This document shows, in pieces, positions 25,071 to 32,110 of a DNA stretch of 32,110 nt (position 1 is the first letter of the stretch; every line of letters begins with the position of its first letter). A model generated the notes under the pieces. It searched no databases. It was not told the origin of the DNA and saw nothing but the letters and a program-made list of their open reading frames with translations. The DNA is from JALEGB01 sp038530925 (GTDB lineage: Bacteria; Pseudomonadota; Alphaproteobacteria; Rhodobacterales; Rhodobacteraceae). The stretch lies in contig JBCBCG010000018.1 of assembly GCA_038530925.1 (NCBI GenBank), positions 1-32,110 of the forward strand, in the 5' to 3' direction. The position numbers and the translations under genes are program-made.

Positions 25071-25850
25071 TTAATCCTCGGCCGAGAGCCAGGCGCGCAT
25101 CAGCGCGCCGGGCGACAGCGCGGCGTCTTGCGCCTGCGCCTGCAGACGCGCCGTATAGGCCGCGTCCAGCACAATAGCGGAGCGGCCGCCGGCGCAGTCG
25201 GCGAAGGCGGCGCCGGCGCGCATCATGTTCAGCTCAGGGCGCTCCGACAGCGCCTCGGCGAGCCACGCGGCGGCGGTCTCTTCTTGCGCGAGCGTCTCCT
25301 CGGCGCCGGCGCGCGCGCGTTCCGCGCCGATGGCGGCTTCGCCGAGCACAGCGGCGGCGTCGATTTCAAGCGCGCCGAGACGCTGGGCGAGCGCTTCGCG
25401 CGCCGGCGTCTCGTCCGCCGCGGCGCGCTCGGTGAGAGCCAGCACGCGGTCGAGGGCGGAACGCGCGCCGCTCTCAAGTCCAAGCGATTGAAAATAGACG
25501 TCTCGGTCTAAGGCGGGCGGGACGGCTTCCGCCTCGATCTCCGGCTCCGGCTCCCGCTCCGGCTTTCGGCGCTCGACCGTTTCCGTGACCGCCGACGCCG
25601 CGGCTGGATCGTCATCGCGCAACGCGTCGAGCGCTCGTAAGGGGCCAGGGCGTCCGAGCGCGATGTGGTTCGCGGTCTCAAACGCCGCCTCCGCCGCGCG
25701 TTCGACCTCTGATTGCGCGCCGCTCAGCCGCCCGAGACCGGCGAGCCGCTCCGCCTCGATGACGAGATCGGCGAAGGCGCCGAGGCCTTGGCTCTCGAGC
25801 GTGATCCGCCGCGCGGCGAGTTCGTCTGGGATGGGAAGGCTAGGCTCCAT
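25071..25850 (-). CDS. Hypothetical protein, family not recognised
   Basis: 259 residues, Ala/Glu/Arg-rich and probably mostly helical, with no signal peptide or membrane segment and only one Cys (FADCAGG near 218). A Glu/Pro-rich low-complexity stretch (EREPEPEIEAEAVPP) near 96-110 separates two helical parts. The start is the ATG at 25850, with GAGGAG five bases upstream. The gene converges on the RTX gene and is separated by 123 bp from the next minus-strand gene. A link to RTX secretion is not supported by any motif; position is the only hint. The good ribosome binding site and biased third positions support a real gene. Confidence 0.7.
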   Translation of the reverse strand: MEPSLPIPDELAARRITLESQGLGAFADLVIEAERLAGLGRLSGAQSEVERAAEAAFETANHIALGRPGPLRALDALRDDDPAAASAVTETVERRKPEREPEPEIEAEAVPPALDRDVYFQSLGLESGARSALDRVLALTERAAADETPAREALAQRLGALEIDAAAVLGEAAIGAERARAGAEETLAQEETAAAWLAEALSERPELNMMRAGAAFADCAGGRSAIVLDAAYTARLQAQAQDAALSPGALMRAWLSAED

Positions 25851-25973
25851 GCCGCTCCTCGCAATCGGCGCTGCGCCGGACAGGGTTCATCACCAGCTAG
25901 CGGATTATGCTTAAGGCTCGGTGAACCCGCCGCGGCGGCGCCATGGACAATCGGCGCGGTGAAATCGGCGCGG
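25851..25973. other. Gap with short direct repeat
   Basis: 123 bp between two minus-strand genes. A 12-bp direct repeat AATCGGCGCGGT occurs at 25949-25960 and 25963-25974, touching the stop codon of the flavoprotein gene. No clear promoter was recognised. Confidence 0.4.
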
Positions 25974-27149
25974 TTAAGACGTCTCGGCGCGGATCAACGC
26001 CGCCATATGCGCGCCGATGGCGAGCGAGGCGGTCAGGCCCGGGCTCTCGAACCCGAAGAGATTGTAGAGGCCGCGCACGCCATGCGCCTCGGGCGCGTCG
26101 ATGCGGAAATCGGCGCGGCGGTCGGCGGCGTATTTCGCGCGCACGCCCGCGTAATCAGGCCGCAGCGCGCCGTCCGGCAAGCCTGGCCAATAGCGCCGGA
26201 TCGCGGCGTAGAACGCCGCGCCGCGGGCCGGATCGACGCTGTAGTCGATCGCGGCCGGATCGCTTGTCTCGAGCGGCTCGGCGTCCGGCCCGAAGCGCGC
26301 TGCGCCTGCGAGATCGAGCGTCAGATGCACGCCGAGCCCGCCCGCGACCGGCGCCGGGTAGATGAGATGTCGAAACGGCGCGCGCATGCCGCTGAGAGCG
26401 AAATACGAGCCCTTGTAGAACACGCTCGGCGGAACCTGTTCAGGCGCGAGACCATCGACGCGCCGGGCGACGCTCTGCGCCCAGAGACCAGCCGCGTTCA
26501 CCACGATGCGCGCTCTCAGCCGCGCGGGCGCGGCGCCGCCGACCTCCACCAAGAGCGCCTTCGTCTCCGGCCGGATCCGCGCCGCCGGCGCGCCGAAGGC
26601 GACAGCGGCGCCGGCGGCCTCGGCGCGGCCGAGGAGCGAGAGCATCAGCGCATGGCTGTCGACGACGCCGGTGAGCGGCGACCAGAGCGCCGCCTCCGCG
26701 CGCAGCGCCGGCTCGCGCGCCTGCGCGTCGCGGCCGGCGATCAGGTCGAGCGCCTCGACGCCGTTGGCGCGGGCCGAGGCCAACACCGCTTCGAGCGCGG
26801 CGGTCTCTTGTTCCGAAGTCGCGACGATCAGCTTGCCGAGCCGCGCATGCGGCACGCCATGGGCGGCGCAATACGCGTAGAGACGATCGCGCCCTTCGAC
26901 GCAGAGCCGCCCCTTCAGCCCGCCGGGCGGATAATAGAGCCCGGCGTGGACGACCTCGGAGTTGCGGCTCGAGGCCTCTTCGCCAAACTTCTGATTTTTC
27001 TCTAAAACGATGGTGTCAAAACCCGCCTCCGCCAACGCCGCCGCAATGGCGAGGCCGACGACGCCGGCGCCGATGATCACGGCGGCGACGTCATGGGTCT
27101 CAGCCTCAGGCGTCGCCGCCGCCGCCGATGCGCTCGCGCTTCCGGTCAT
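25974..27149 (-). CDS. FAD-dependent oxidoreductase, L-2-hydroxyglutarate dehydrogenase-like
   Basis: 391 residues. The N-terminal Rossmann fold has GAGVVG at 27-32 and an acidic residue, Glu50, at the end of the second strand for FAD ribose. SRNSEVVHAGLYYPPG at 61-76 is the hallmark of the L-2-hydroxyglutarate dehydrogenase (L2HGDH/LhgO) branch of the DAO family. The C-terminal FGFESPGLTASLAIG closes the FAD site. Members oxidise L-2-hydroxyglutarate to 2-oxoglutarate and pass electrons to quinones or another acceptor; the exact substrate here is inferred from the family. The start has an excellent AAAGGAG eight bases upstream (27158-27164). It is divergent from metY. Confidence 0.88.
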   Translation of the reverse strand: MTGSASASAAAATPEAETHDVAAVIIGAGVVGLAIAAALAEAGFDTIVLEKNQKFGEEASSRNSEVVHAGLYYPPGGLKGRLCVEGRDRLYAYCAAHGVPHARLGKLIVATSEQETAALEAVLASARANGVEALDLIAGRDAQAREPALRAEAALWSPLTGVVDSHALMLSLLGRAEAAGAAVAFGAPAARIRPETKALLVEVGGAAPARLRARIVVNAAGLWAQSVARRVDGLAPEQVPPSVFYKGSYFALSGMRAPFRHLIYPAPVAGGLGVHLTLDLAGAARFGPDAEPLETSDPAAIDYSVDPARGAAFYAAIRRYWPGLPDGALRPDYAGVRAKYAADRRADFRIDAPEAHGVRGLYNLFGFESPGLTASLAIGAHMAALIRAETS

Positions 27150-27281
27150 GGACTAGGCTCCTTTGCAAAGGGCGCGCGGCGCTGCGCCTCGCCCTGATTT
27201 CGCCGCGCGTCTTCGTTTGCGTCGCCGCGTTAACGATCATACAAGCGCAGAAGACGACAGGATCCGAGAAAGGGGCTGGTT
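27150..27281. promoter_or_regulatory. Divergent intergenic region, flavoprotein / metY
   Basis: 132 bp carrying both ribosome binding sites: AAAGGAG on the minus strand (27158-27164) and AAAGGGG on the plus strand, six bases before the metY ATG. Both promoters should lie here. No SAM riboswitch-like structure could be recognised by eye, and the leader is too short for a large one. Confidence 0.5.
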
Positions 27282-28580
27282 ATGGCGGCAGACGGCGAAG
27301 ACCGCGCCTATGGCTTTGAAACGCTTCAACTCCATGCCGGAGCGAAGCCGGACCCCACGACAGGCGCCCGCCAGACCCCGATTTATCAGAACACCGCCTA
27401 TGTGTTCGACAGCGCCGATCATGCGGCGGCGCTCTTCAACCTCCAAGAGGTTGGCTTCATCTATTCGCGCCTGACCAACCCGACGGTCTCCGCCCTGCAG
27501 GAGCGCGTCGCCGGGCTTGAAGGCGGATCGGGCGCCACGGCCTGCGCCTCAGGCCACGCCGCGCAAGTGCTCGCGCTCTTTCCGCTGATGGCGCCTGGCG
27601 ATAATTTTGTCGCGTCCACAAAGCTTTATGGCGGCTCGATCACTCAATTCGGTCAAGCCTTCAAGCGGTTCGGCTGGGAGGTTCGGTTCGTCGACGTCGA
27701 TGATGTGGACGCCGTGCGCGCCGCGATCGATGGAAGGACCAAAGCGATTTGGATCGAAAACCTCGCCAATCCCGGCGGCGTGGTCACCGATCTCGAGCCG
27801 CTAGCGGACATCGCGAAGGGCGCGGGCGTTCCTTTGATGGTGGACAGCACCATGGCCACGCCGGCGCTGAACCGGCCGTTCGACTGGGGCGCCGACATCG
27901 TGGTGCACTCGACCACGAAGTTCCTCTCTGGTCAGGGCGCGGCGATGGGCGGGATCGTTGTGGATAGCGGCGGCTTCGATTGGAGCGCGTCGGACAAGTT
28001 TCCATCGCTGTCCCAACCTGAGCCGGCTTATCACGGGCTCGCGTTCTACGAGACGTTCGGGCCGCTCTCCTACACGCTGCATGGCCATGCGATCGGGCTG
28101 CGCGATCTGGGGATGACGCAGGCGCCGATGAACGCCTTCGTCACCTTGCTCGGGATTGAGACATTGGCGCTGCGGATGGAGCGCCATTGCGCCAACGCGC
28201 TCGCCGTGGCGCAGTTCCTCGAAGCGCATCCGAAAGTGTCTTACGTGTCCTACGCCGGCTTGGAGAGCTCACCTTATCATAAGCGCGCGCAGAAGTACTT
28301 TCCCAAAGGCGCCGGCGCGGTTTTCACCTTCGGGCTGAAGGGCGGCTATGATGCGGGCGTGAAGCTGGTGGACCGCGTCGAGCTGTTCTCCCACCTTGCT
28401 AACCTTGGCGATGCGCGCTCGCTCATCATTCATTCCGCGTCGACGACGCATCGCCAACTGACCGACGAACAGCGCCGCGCGGCCGGCGCCGGGCCGGAAG
28501 TTGTTCGAATATCGGTTGGAATCGAGACCGCCGACGACTTAATTCATGATTTGGGCGCAGCGCTCGACGCCCTCGACTAA
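27282..28580 (+). CDS. metY: O-acetylhomoserine sulfhydrylase (aminocarboxypropyltransferase)
   Basis: 432 residues, the usual length for the MetY branch of Cys/Met-metabolism PLP enzymes. It makes homocysteine from O-acetyl-L-homoserine and sulfide in the cytoplasm, in direct-sulfhydrylation methionine synthesis. Visible motifs are ETLQLHAG at the N-terminus, YSRLTNPTV near 62, ASGHAAQ, YGGSITQF, WIENLANPGG, VDSTMATP, and VVHSTTKFLSGQG with the PLP lysine at residue 213. HSASTTHRQL and VRISVGIET near the C-terminus complete the fold. Ribosome binding site AAAGGGG six bases before the ATG. It is monocistronic by appearance and unrelated to the secretion block. Confidence 0.95.
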   Translation: MAADGEDRAYGFETLQLHAGAKPDPTTGARQTPIYQNTAYVFDSADHAAALFNLQEVGFIYSRLTNPTVSALQERVAGLEGGSGATACASGHAAQVLALFPLMAPGDNFVASTKLYGGSITQFGQAFKRFGWEVRFVDVDDVDAVRAAIDGRTKAIWIENLANPGGVVTDLEPLADIAKGAGVPLMVDSTMATPALNRPFDWGADIVVHSTTKFLSGQGAAMGGIVVDSGGFDWSASDKFPSLSQPEPAYHGLAFYETFGPLSYTLHGHAIGLRDLGMTQAPMNAFVTLLGIETLALRMERHCANALAVAQFLEAHPKVSYVSYAGLESSPYHKRAQKYFPKGAGAVFTFGLKGGYDAGVKLVDRVELFSHLANLGDARSLIIHSASTTHRQLTDEQRRAAGAGPEVVRISVGIETADDLIHDLGAALDALD

Positions 28581-28767
28581 ACCTTAATGCGCGCAGCGCC
28601 TTAGCCTGAAAGGCGAGGCGACGGCCGGCGCGCTCATCCGCCTGGTGCGGAGTTTGCTTGACCACGGCCCATGGCGGGTCATGAACGCTGCTTCGATCGT
28701 CGTTATGGGATCGACGCAGCGCCGCGAGCGATCCGCCGACGCTGCGGCTATGGTGTGAGGGTTATTA
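28581..28767. other. Intergenic region after metY
   Basis: 187 bp. It holds a small stem-loop right after metY (listed separately) and a ribosome binding site GAGGG six bases before the ATG at 28768. I see no small gene and no clear promoter boxes. Confidence 0.45.
28597..28615 (+). terminator. Possible weak stem-loop terminator after metY
   Basis: CGCCTT (28597-28602) and AAGGCG (28610-28615) form a perfect 6-bp stem with a 7-base loop, 17 bp after the metY stop. There is no T-run, so it is at best a weak or factor-assisted terminator. Confidence 0.3.
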
Positions 28768-31700
28768 ATGGCGACGCCTCGGAAACCTCGACCGGATGAT
28801 GCGCCTCGGCGCGATTGGGGGCCTGAAGACCCGCCAGTCGGCGGCGCGTTCGAGGCCGCGGCGCCGCGGCGAGGCGCGGTGGATCCGCGTCTGTGGAGCG
28901 GTCGCGAAGAACCGCTCTACGCGCTGAGGGCCTCGGATGAGGACCAGTATGATGATCGCGGCGAAGCCGAGCGTGATTTCGAGGGCGCGGCGGATGACGG
29001 ATACGATTACGACGACCGCGATGGGGACGCGGATGACGGCGTTTGGGCGGCTGACGAAGACGCCTGGGTCGATGGCGGCGCCTGGGCGGCCGATGAAGAC
29101 GCGTGGACCGAGGAAAACGGCTGGGCTCACGACCATGCGTCTTGGGGTGATGGCGATCGGGCGGATGATCGGCGTTCGGAAGGCCGCGCTTCAGAGCGGC
29201 TTGCGCGCGAAGATCTGACGCATGACGCTCGAGCGCGCGCTGATCGAGCGGACGCCCGCGGCGCTCTCGACGGGCGCACTCGGCGCATTGCGGATCGCCG
29301 CGCCGATCCCGGTGAATTCGGTGACGACGACCGGCTTGAGTTGCAGCCCAGCCAAGGCCGCAGGCGGGCGCCGGCGCGTGCGGAAGGGGCGTCTCGCGGC
29401 CTGTCCGCCGAGGAATTGACGCCGATTATGCGCCGCCGCGAGGCCTTTGAGCATGATGAGGCTGAGGATGACGCGCCAGAAATGGCGCCGCGCGCGCCGC
29501 AAAGCTTGCGCTGTTTCGAGATCGGCCTCGCGCTTAGCCCGTTCGAGGGCGATCCCGCGCTCAGCGATCCGGATGCGATCGCGGAGCGCGTCGTGTTCAA
29601 GCTCTGGGCCGAAGGGCGGATCAAGGGGCGCGCGATCGAGCAAGCGCGCCGAGAGGCGAAGGGATCGTTGCGCATGGATCAGGCTTTGGCGCGATTGCGC
29701 TTGGCCGATCCCGAAGACGTCGCCGCCGCGCTGGCGCAGGAGATCGGCGCCCCGCTGGCCGAGGACCAGGATTTTCCAGACGAGCCGGTGGCTCTGAGCG
29801 CCTTGCCGAAACGCTTCGCGGCCGACGCCTTCGCGGTGCCTTTGGCGGATGACGGCGAGCGTCTCGCCCTGGCGATGGCTGATCCGCTTGACGATTTCAC
29901 GCTGCGCGCGATCGCCATGAAGTCGAAGCGCCAACTTTTGGTGATGGTGGGCTGCGCCAAGCATTTGGAGCGGGAGATCGCGCGGATCTACCGCAATGCG
30001 CCGCTGGAGGAGGAGCCGCCCGCGCCGCGCCAGATCGAAGCGCCGACCAGCGCTCGGCGCCGGGAGCGCCCGGCGCCGCTTCAGCTTGAAGCGCGGGCGC
30101 GCCCTGACGACGATGCGGACAGCCGCGAGATCGAGGGACAGGCGTTCGAGCGCCGAGAGGCGCGGCCGCGGCGCTCGGATCAAGAGGCGTCCGATCAACG
30201 GTCCTTCGATCGGCGGATCGCCGCCGACCAAAGGTATGATGATCAAGAATACGATGACCGCGATTTCGGCGACGAAGATTTCGATCGCCACCAGCCGGCG
30301 CGCGAAGGTCGGCTCCGCGCGGACGCCCATCGGCAAGTCGCTCATCGCCAAGTCGCTTATCGCCAAGTCGCTCATCGCCGAACCGTGCGCAGCGAAGAGC
30401 TGCGCCGCGATGATCAGGGCCGGGACGGTTTAGAGCGGGACGATCTTCATAGCGGCGCCTTCGATGATGAGGATTTGGATCGCCGGACCCAGGATCGGCG
30501 GCGGTTTGATCCGGGAGAGGAGCTCGCTCGCGACGCGTTCGATGGCTCTGAGCGCGACGATGATAGCGAATATGATGCGCGCGAGCGCGCCGCATTCCCT
30601 CGAGAGGGCCGGGAGCGATCCAGGGATTTCGACCGCGAGGCGGGTGGTCATCAAACAGATCGCCACGATGCGGTTGGCTATGAAACGGATCGCGATCAGG
30701 TCGGTCGTTATGGCGCAGACGCTGGCCCCGGGCGCGCGCTTATGCGAGATGATGCGCCTCAAAGAGCTGCGCGGGACACGTTTCGCCAATCGGAGGTGGA
30801 GCCTGAGCCGCGCGCCGCGATGAACGTTCGGCCAAGCTTCGTGCGCCCTCATCGCGTAACGCGGAAGAGCGCGGCGGGCCGGGGCGCGGCTCCGGATCCC
30901 CACGCCGCCGACTCTCTCGATTTCGATCCGCGCGATCGGGACGCGCGCGCCGCGGACCATCAGAGCCTTGAGCCTGAAAGTCGCGAGGCTCGCGCGGTTT
31001 GGGGCGATTTGCAGCCGGACCCCGAGCGCGGCGAGACATGGGGCGAGCAAAATTGGGGCGAGCAAAATTGGGGCGAGCAAGAACGGCGTGAAGAGCAATG
31101 GCGCGAGGAGGAACGGCGCCATAACGACACACGCAACGCCCAGCCGCAGCGCGCGGCCCGGCGCGCGCTGGAGTCCCCAGTTGCTGTCGAGCGCGCGGCG
31201 CCGCCTCGCGCCGGGGTGGAGGAGGACGCCGCGCCTCTTGAAGACGCGATCGCGGCTGCGCGGGCGGAAGGGGCCGGCCCCGCGCTTGTCGAGGCCGATG
31301 ATCCCGCGCGGGCGTCCGACGCCGCGCCGGGCGACGAGGCTAGATCCTACGATCCGCTCGATGGGCCGAACCGGCGCTGGTCCGCCGCAGCGGGCGGATC
31401 GGAGCCATCGCTTAAGGATCAAGAGACGGCGCCCGTCCGGGACGCCGGAGAGCCCGCGGCCGATCATGCCGCCGATCTCGGAGCGACGCCTTACGCGCCT
31501 GGATCGATCGCGGCGCAAGTCGCGGCCCAGGTGGCGCAGCGCCGGGCGGAACGCGAACGGATCGGCGGTCCGCAGGCGAGCGAACGCGGGCGCTCCGGCG
31601 CGTTGAAATTCGATGAGATCCGGGGTCATGCCGCAGCCGCTCACGTGAAGAGCGGGCCGGCGCGCCGCAAGATCCTCGAGGATGTGCGCAAGGCGCTCGG

Positions 31701-32110
31701 CGAAAGCGCGGTGGGCGCGAAGCCCGCCCCATCTCGCCGCGAGCGGGCGGCCGCGCGCGCCGCCGATGGCGCGAACGCCGCCGCGGCGCTCGCCATCCCC
31801 GCGTCGAGCGCCGCGAAGCCGTCCGCGCCGAAGCTTTCGATCCCGAAGCCGCCGTCGCTGCGCAGCCCTGGCGCGATCTCGAGCGCGGAGACGGCCAAAG
31901 CGCTCTCCGGCGCGGCTGTCACCGACGCGGCGCGGGCGGCGTTGGCGGAAGCGAACGAGCTGCAGGAAGGCTTGGTGCTGTTCGTCGGATCGCACGCTGC
32001 GGGCAAGATGGAGGCGGCGCGCGCGTTGTCGGAGCGGCGCGCGGGCGACGGCGCGGCGCTCCACCGGTTCGACGAGGCCGACGCGCCCTCGCCCTTGATC
32101 GGCGGCGCGT
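28768..32110 (+). CDS. MshEN/GspE-N domain protein with giant charged linker, partial
   Basis: Open from the ATG at 28768 (GAGGG six bases upstream) to the window end: 1,114 codons without a stop. Residues 1-265 are acidic, Asp/Arg/Trp-rich and probably disordered. Residues about 270-410 match the N-terminal domain of GspE/PilB/MshE ATPases: AIAERVVFKLWAEGRI, then LRLADPEDVAAALAQEIG, LPKRFAADAFAVPL, LALAMADPLDD and a closing REIARIYRN. Over 600 residues of Arg/Asp/Glu/Gln-rich low complexity follow, with two 15-bp tandem repeats. Near 1068-1088, GLVLFVGSHAAGKMEAARAL aligns in pattern with the GspE Walker A strand and loop, but Met occupies the S/T position (GSHAAGKM, Lys1080). The rest of the ATPase would lie beyond the window. 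It probably belongs to a type II secretion or type IV pilus-like assembly ATPase family, but could be a non-ATPase scaffold with an MshEN c-di-GMP-binding-like domain. Confidence 0.8.
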   Translation, partial: MATPRKPRPDDAPRRDWGPEDPPVGGAFEAAAPRRGAVDPRLWSGREEPLYALRASDEDQYDDRGEAERDFEGAADDGYDYDDRDGDADDGVWAADEDAWVDGGAWAADEDAWTEENGWAHDHASWGDGDRADDRRSEGRASERLAREDLTHDARARADRADARGALDGRTRRIADRRADPGEFGDDDRLELQPSQGRRRAPARAEGASRGLSAEELTPIMRRREAFEHDEAEDDAPEMAPRAPQSLRCFEIGLALSPFEGDPALSDPDAIAERVVFKLWAEGRIKGRAIEQARREAKGSLRMDQALARLRLADPEDVAAALAQEIGAPLAEDQDFPDEPVALSALPKRFAADAFAVPLADDGERLALAMADPLDDFTLRAIAMKSKRQLLVMVGCAKHLEREIARIYRNAPLEEEPPAPRQIEAPTSARRRERPAPLQLEARARPDDDADSREIEGQAFERREARPRRSDQEASDQRSFDRRIAADQRYDDQEYDDRDFGDEDFDRHQPAREGRLRADAHRQVAHRQVAYRQVAHRRTVRSEELRRDDQGRDGLERDDLHSGAFDDEDLDRRTQDRRRFDPGEELARDAFDGSERDDDSEYDARERAAFPREGRERSRDFDREAGGHQTDRHDAVGYETDRDQVGRYGADAGPGRALMRDDAPQRAARDTFRQSEVEPEPRAAMNVRPSFVRPHRVTRKSAAGRGAAPDPHAADSLDFDPRDRDARAADHQSLEPESREARAVWGDLQPDPERGETWGEQNWGEQNWGEQERREEQWREEERRHNDTRNAQPQRAARRALESPVAVERAAPPRAGVEEDAAPLEDAIAAARAEGAGPALVEADDPARASDAAPGDEARSYDPLDGPNRRWSAAAGGSEPSLKDQETAPVRDAGEPAADHAADLGATPYAPGSIAAQVAAQVAQRRAERERIGGPQASERGRSGALKFDEIRGHAAAAHVKSGPARRKILEDVRKALGESAVGAKPAPSRRERAAARAADGANAAAALAIPASSAAKPSAPKLSIPKPPSLRSPGAISSAETAKALSGAAVTDAARAALAEANELQEGLVLFVGSHAAGKMEAARALSERRAGDGAALHRFDEADAPSPLIGGA
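30328..30372 (+). repeat. 15-bp tandem repeat, HRQVA x3
   Basis: Three 15-bp units at 30328, 30343 and 30358, followed by a partial fourth, encode HRQVA, HRQVA, YRQVA and HRR within the charged linker. The units differ by single bases only, so the expansion is recent. Confidence 0.9.
31039..31083 (+). repeat. 15-bp tandem repeat, WGEQN x3
   Basis: Three 15-bp units at 31039, 31054 and 31069 encode WGEQN, WGEQN and WGEQE. The first two are identical in DNA. Further W/E/R/Q-rich sequence (EEQWREEERR) follows, like a decayed continuation. Confidence 0.9.

Noticed and set aside
29191..32064. Minus-strand open frames (29191-30375 and 30430-32064) at the right edge
   Set aside because: Both are Arg-rich and without domains. 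The plus frame beginning at 28768 is open throughout, has a ribosome binding site and carries a recognisable MshEN/GspE-N domain.

Overview
The window is high-GC, densely packed bacterial chromosome, most likely from an alphaproteobacterium. The signs are a strong G/C third-position bias, the alphaproteobacterial style of MoeA, PrtD/LapB-type type I secretion genes and very large RTX proteins. I cannot name a genus with confidence. No tRNA, rRNA, CRISPR array or insertion sequence was seen.

Left edge (1-2716): the last codons of a mobB-like gene overlap moeA (molybdenum cofactor synthesis). A 12-helix MFS transporter of the HcaT/MFS_1_like type follows.

Secretion block (2721-25015): on the minus strand, reading from right to left, lie two overlapping ABC exporter genes, an HlyD/PrtE-type membrane fusion protein and a membrane-anchored GGDEF-EAL protein. 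An AT-rich divergent control region (about 9,890-10,050) separates them from a plus-strand gene of 14.9 kb. That gene encodes a 4,979-residue RTX protein built from calcium-binding nonapeptide blocks, seven cadherin-like domains, eleven copies of an FSG-xxx-DY unit and three inserted beta-propeller-like arrays. The layout suggests a dedicated type I secretion system for this surface or secreted giant, with a c-di-GMP enzyme at the end of the exporter operon. No TolC-type outer membrane protein is present in the window. Both ABC subunits lack the Walker A lysine, and their remaining consensus motifs are split so that at most one composite ATP site could form.

Right part (25071-32110): a gene of unknown function converges on the RTX gene. 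It is followed by an L-2-hydroxyglutarate dehydrogenase-like flavoprotein, which is divergent from an O-acetylhomoserine sulfhydrylase (MetY). The last 3.3 kb is one plus-strand open frame that runs off the edge. It has an MshEN/GspE N-terminal domain, then a charged low-complexity linker of over 600 residues, then a P-loop-like motif at the window end, so it looks like an unusual secretion/pilus-ATPase relative. Long antisense frames over the RTX and MshEN genes are judged to be GC-driven shadows.
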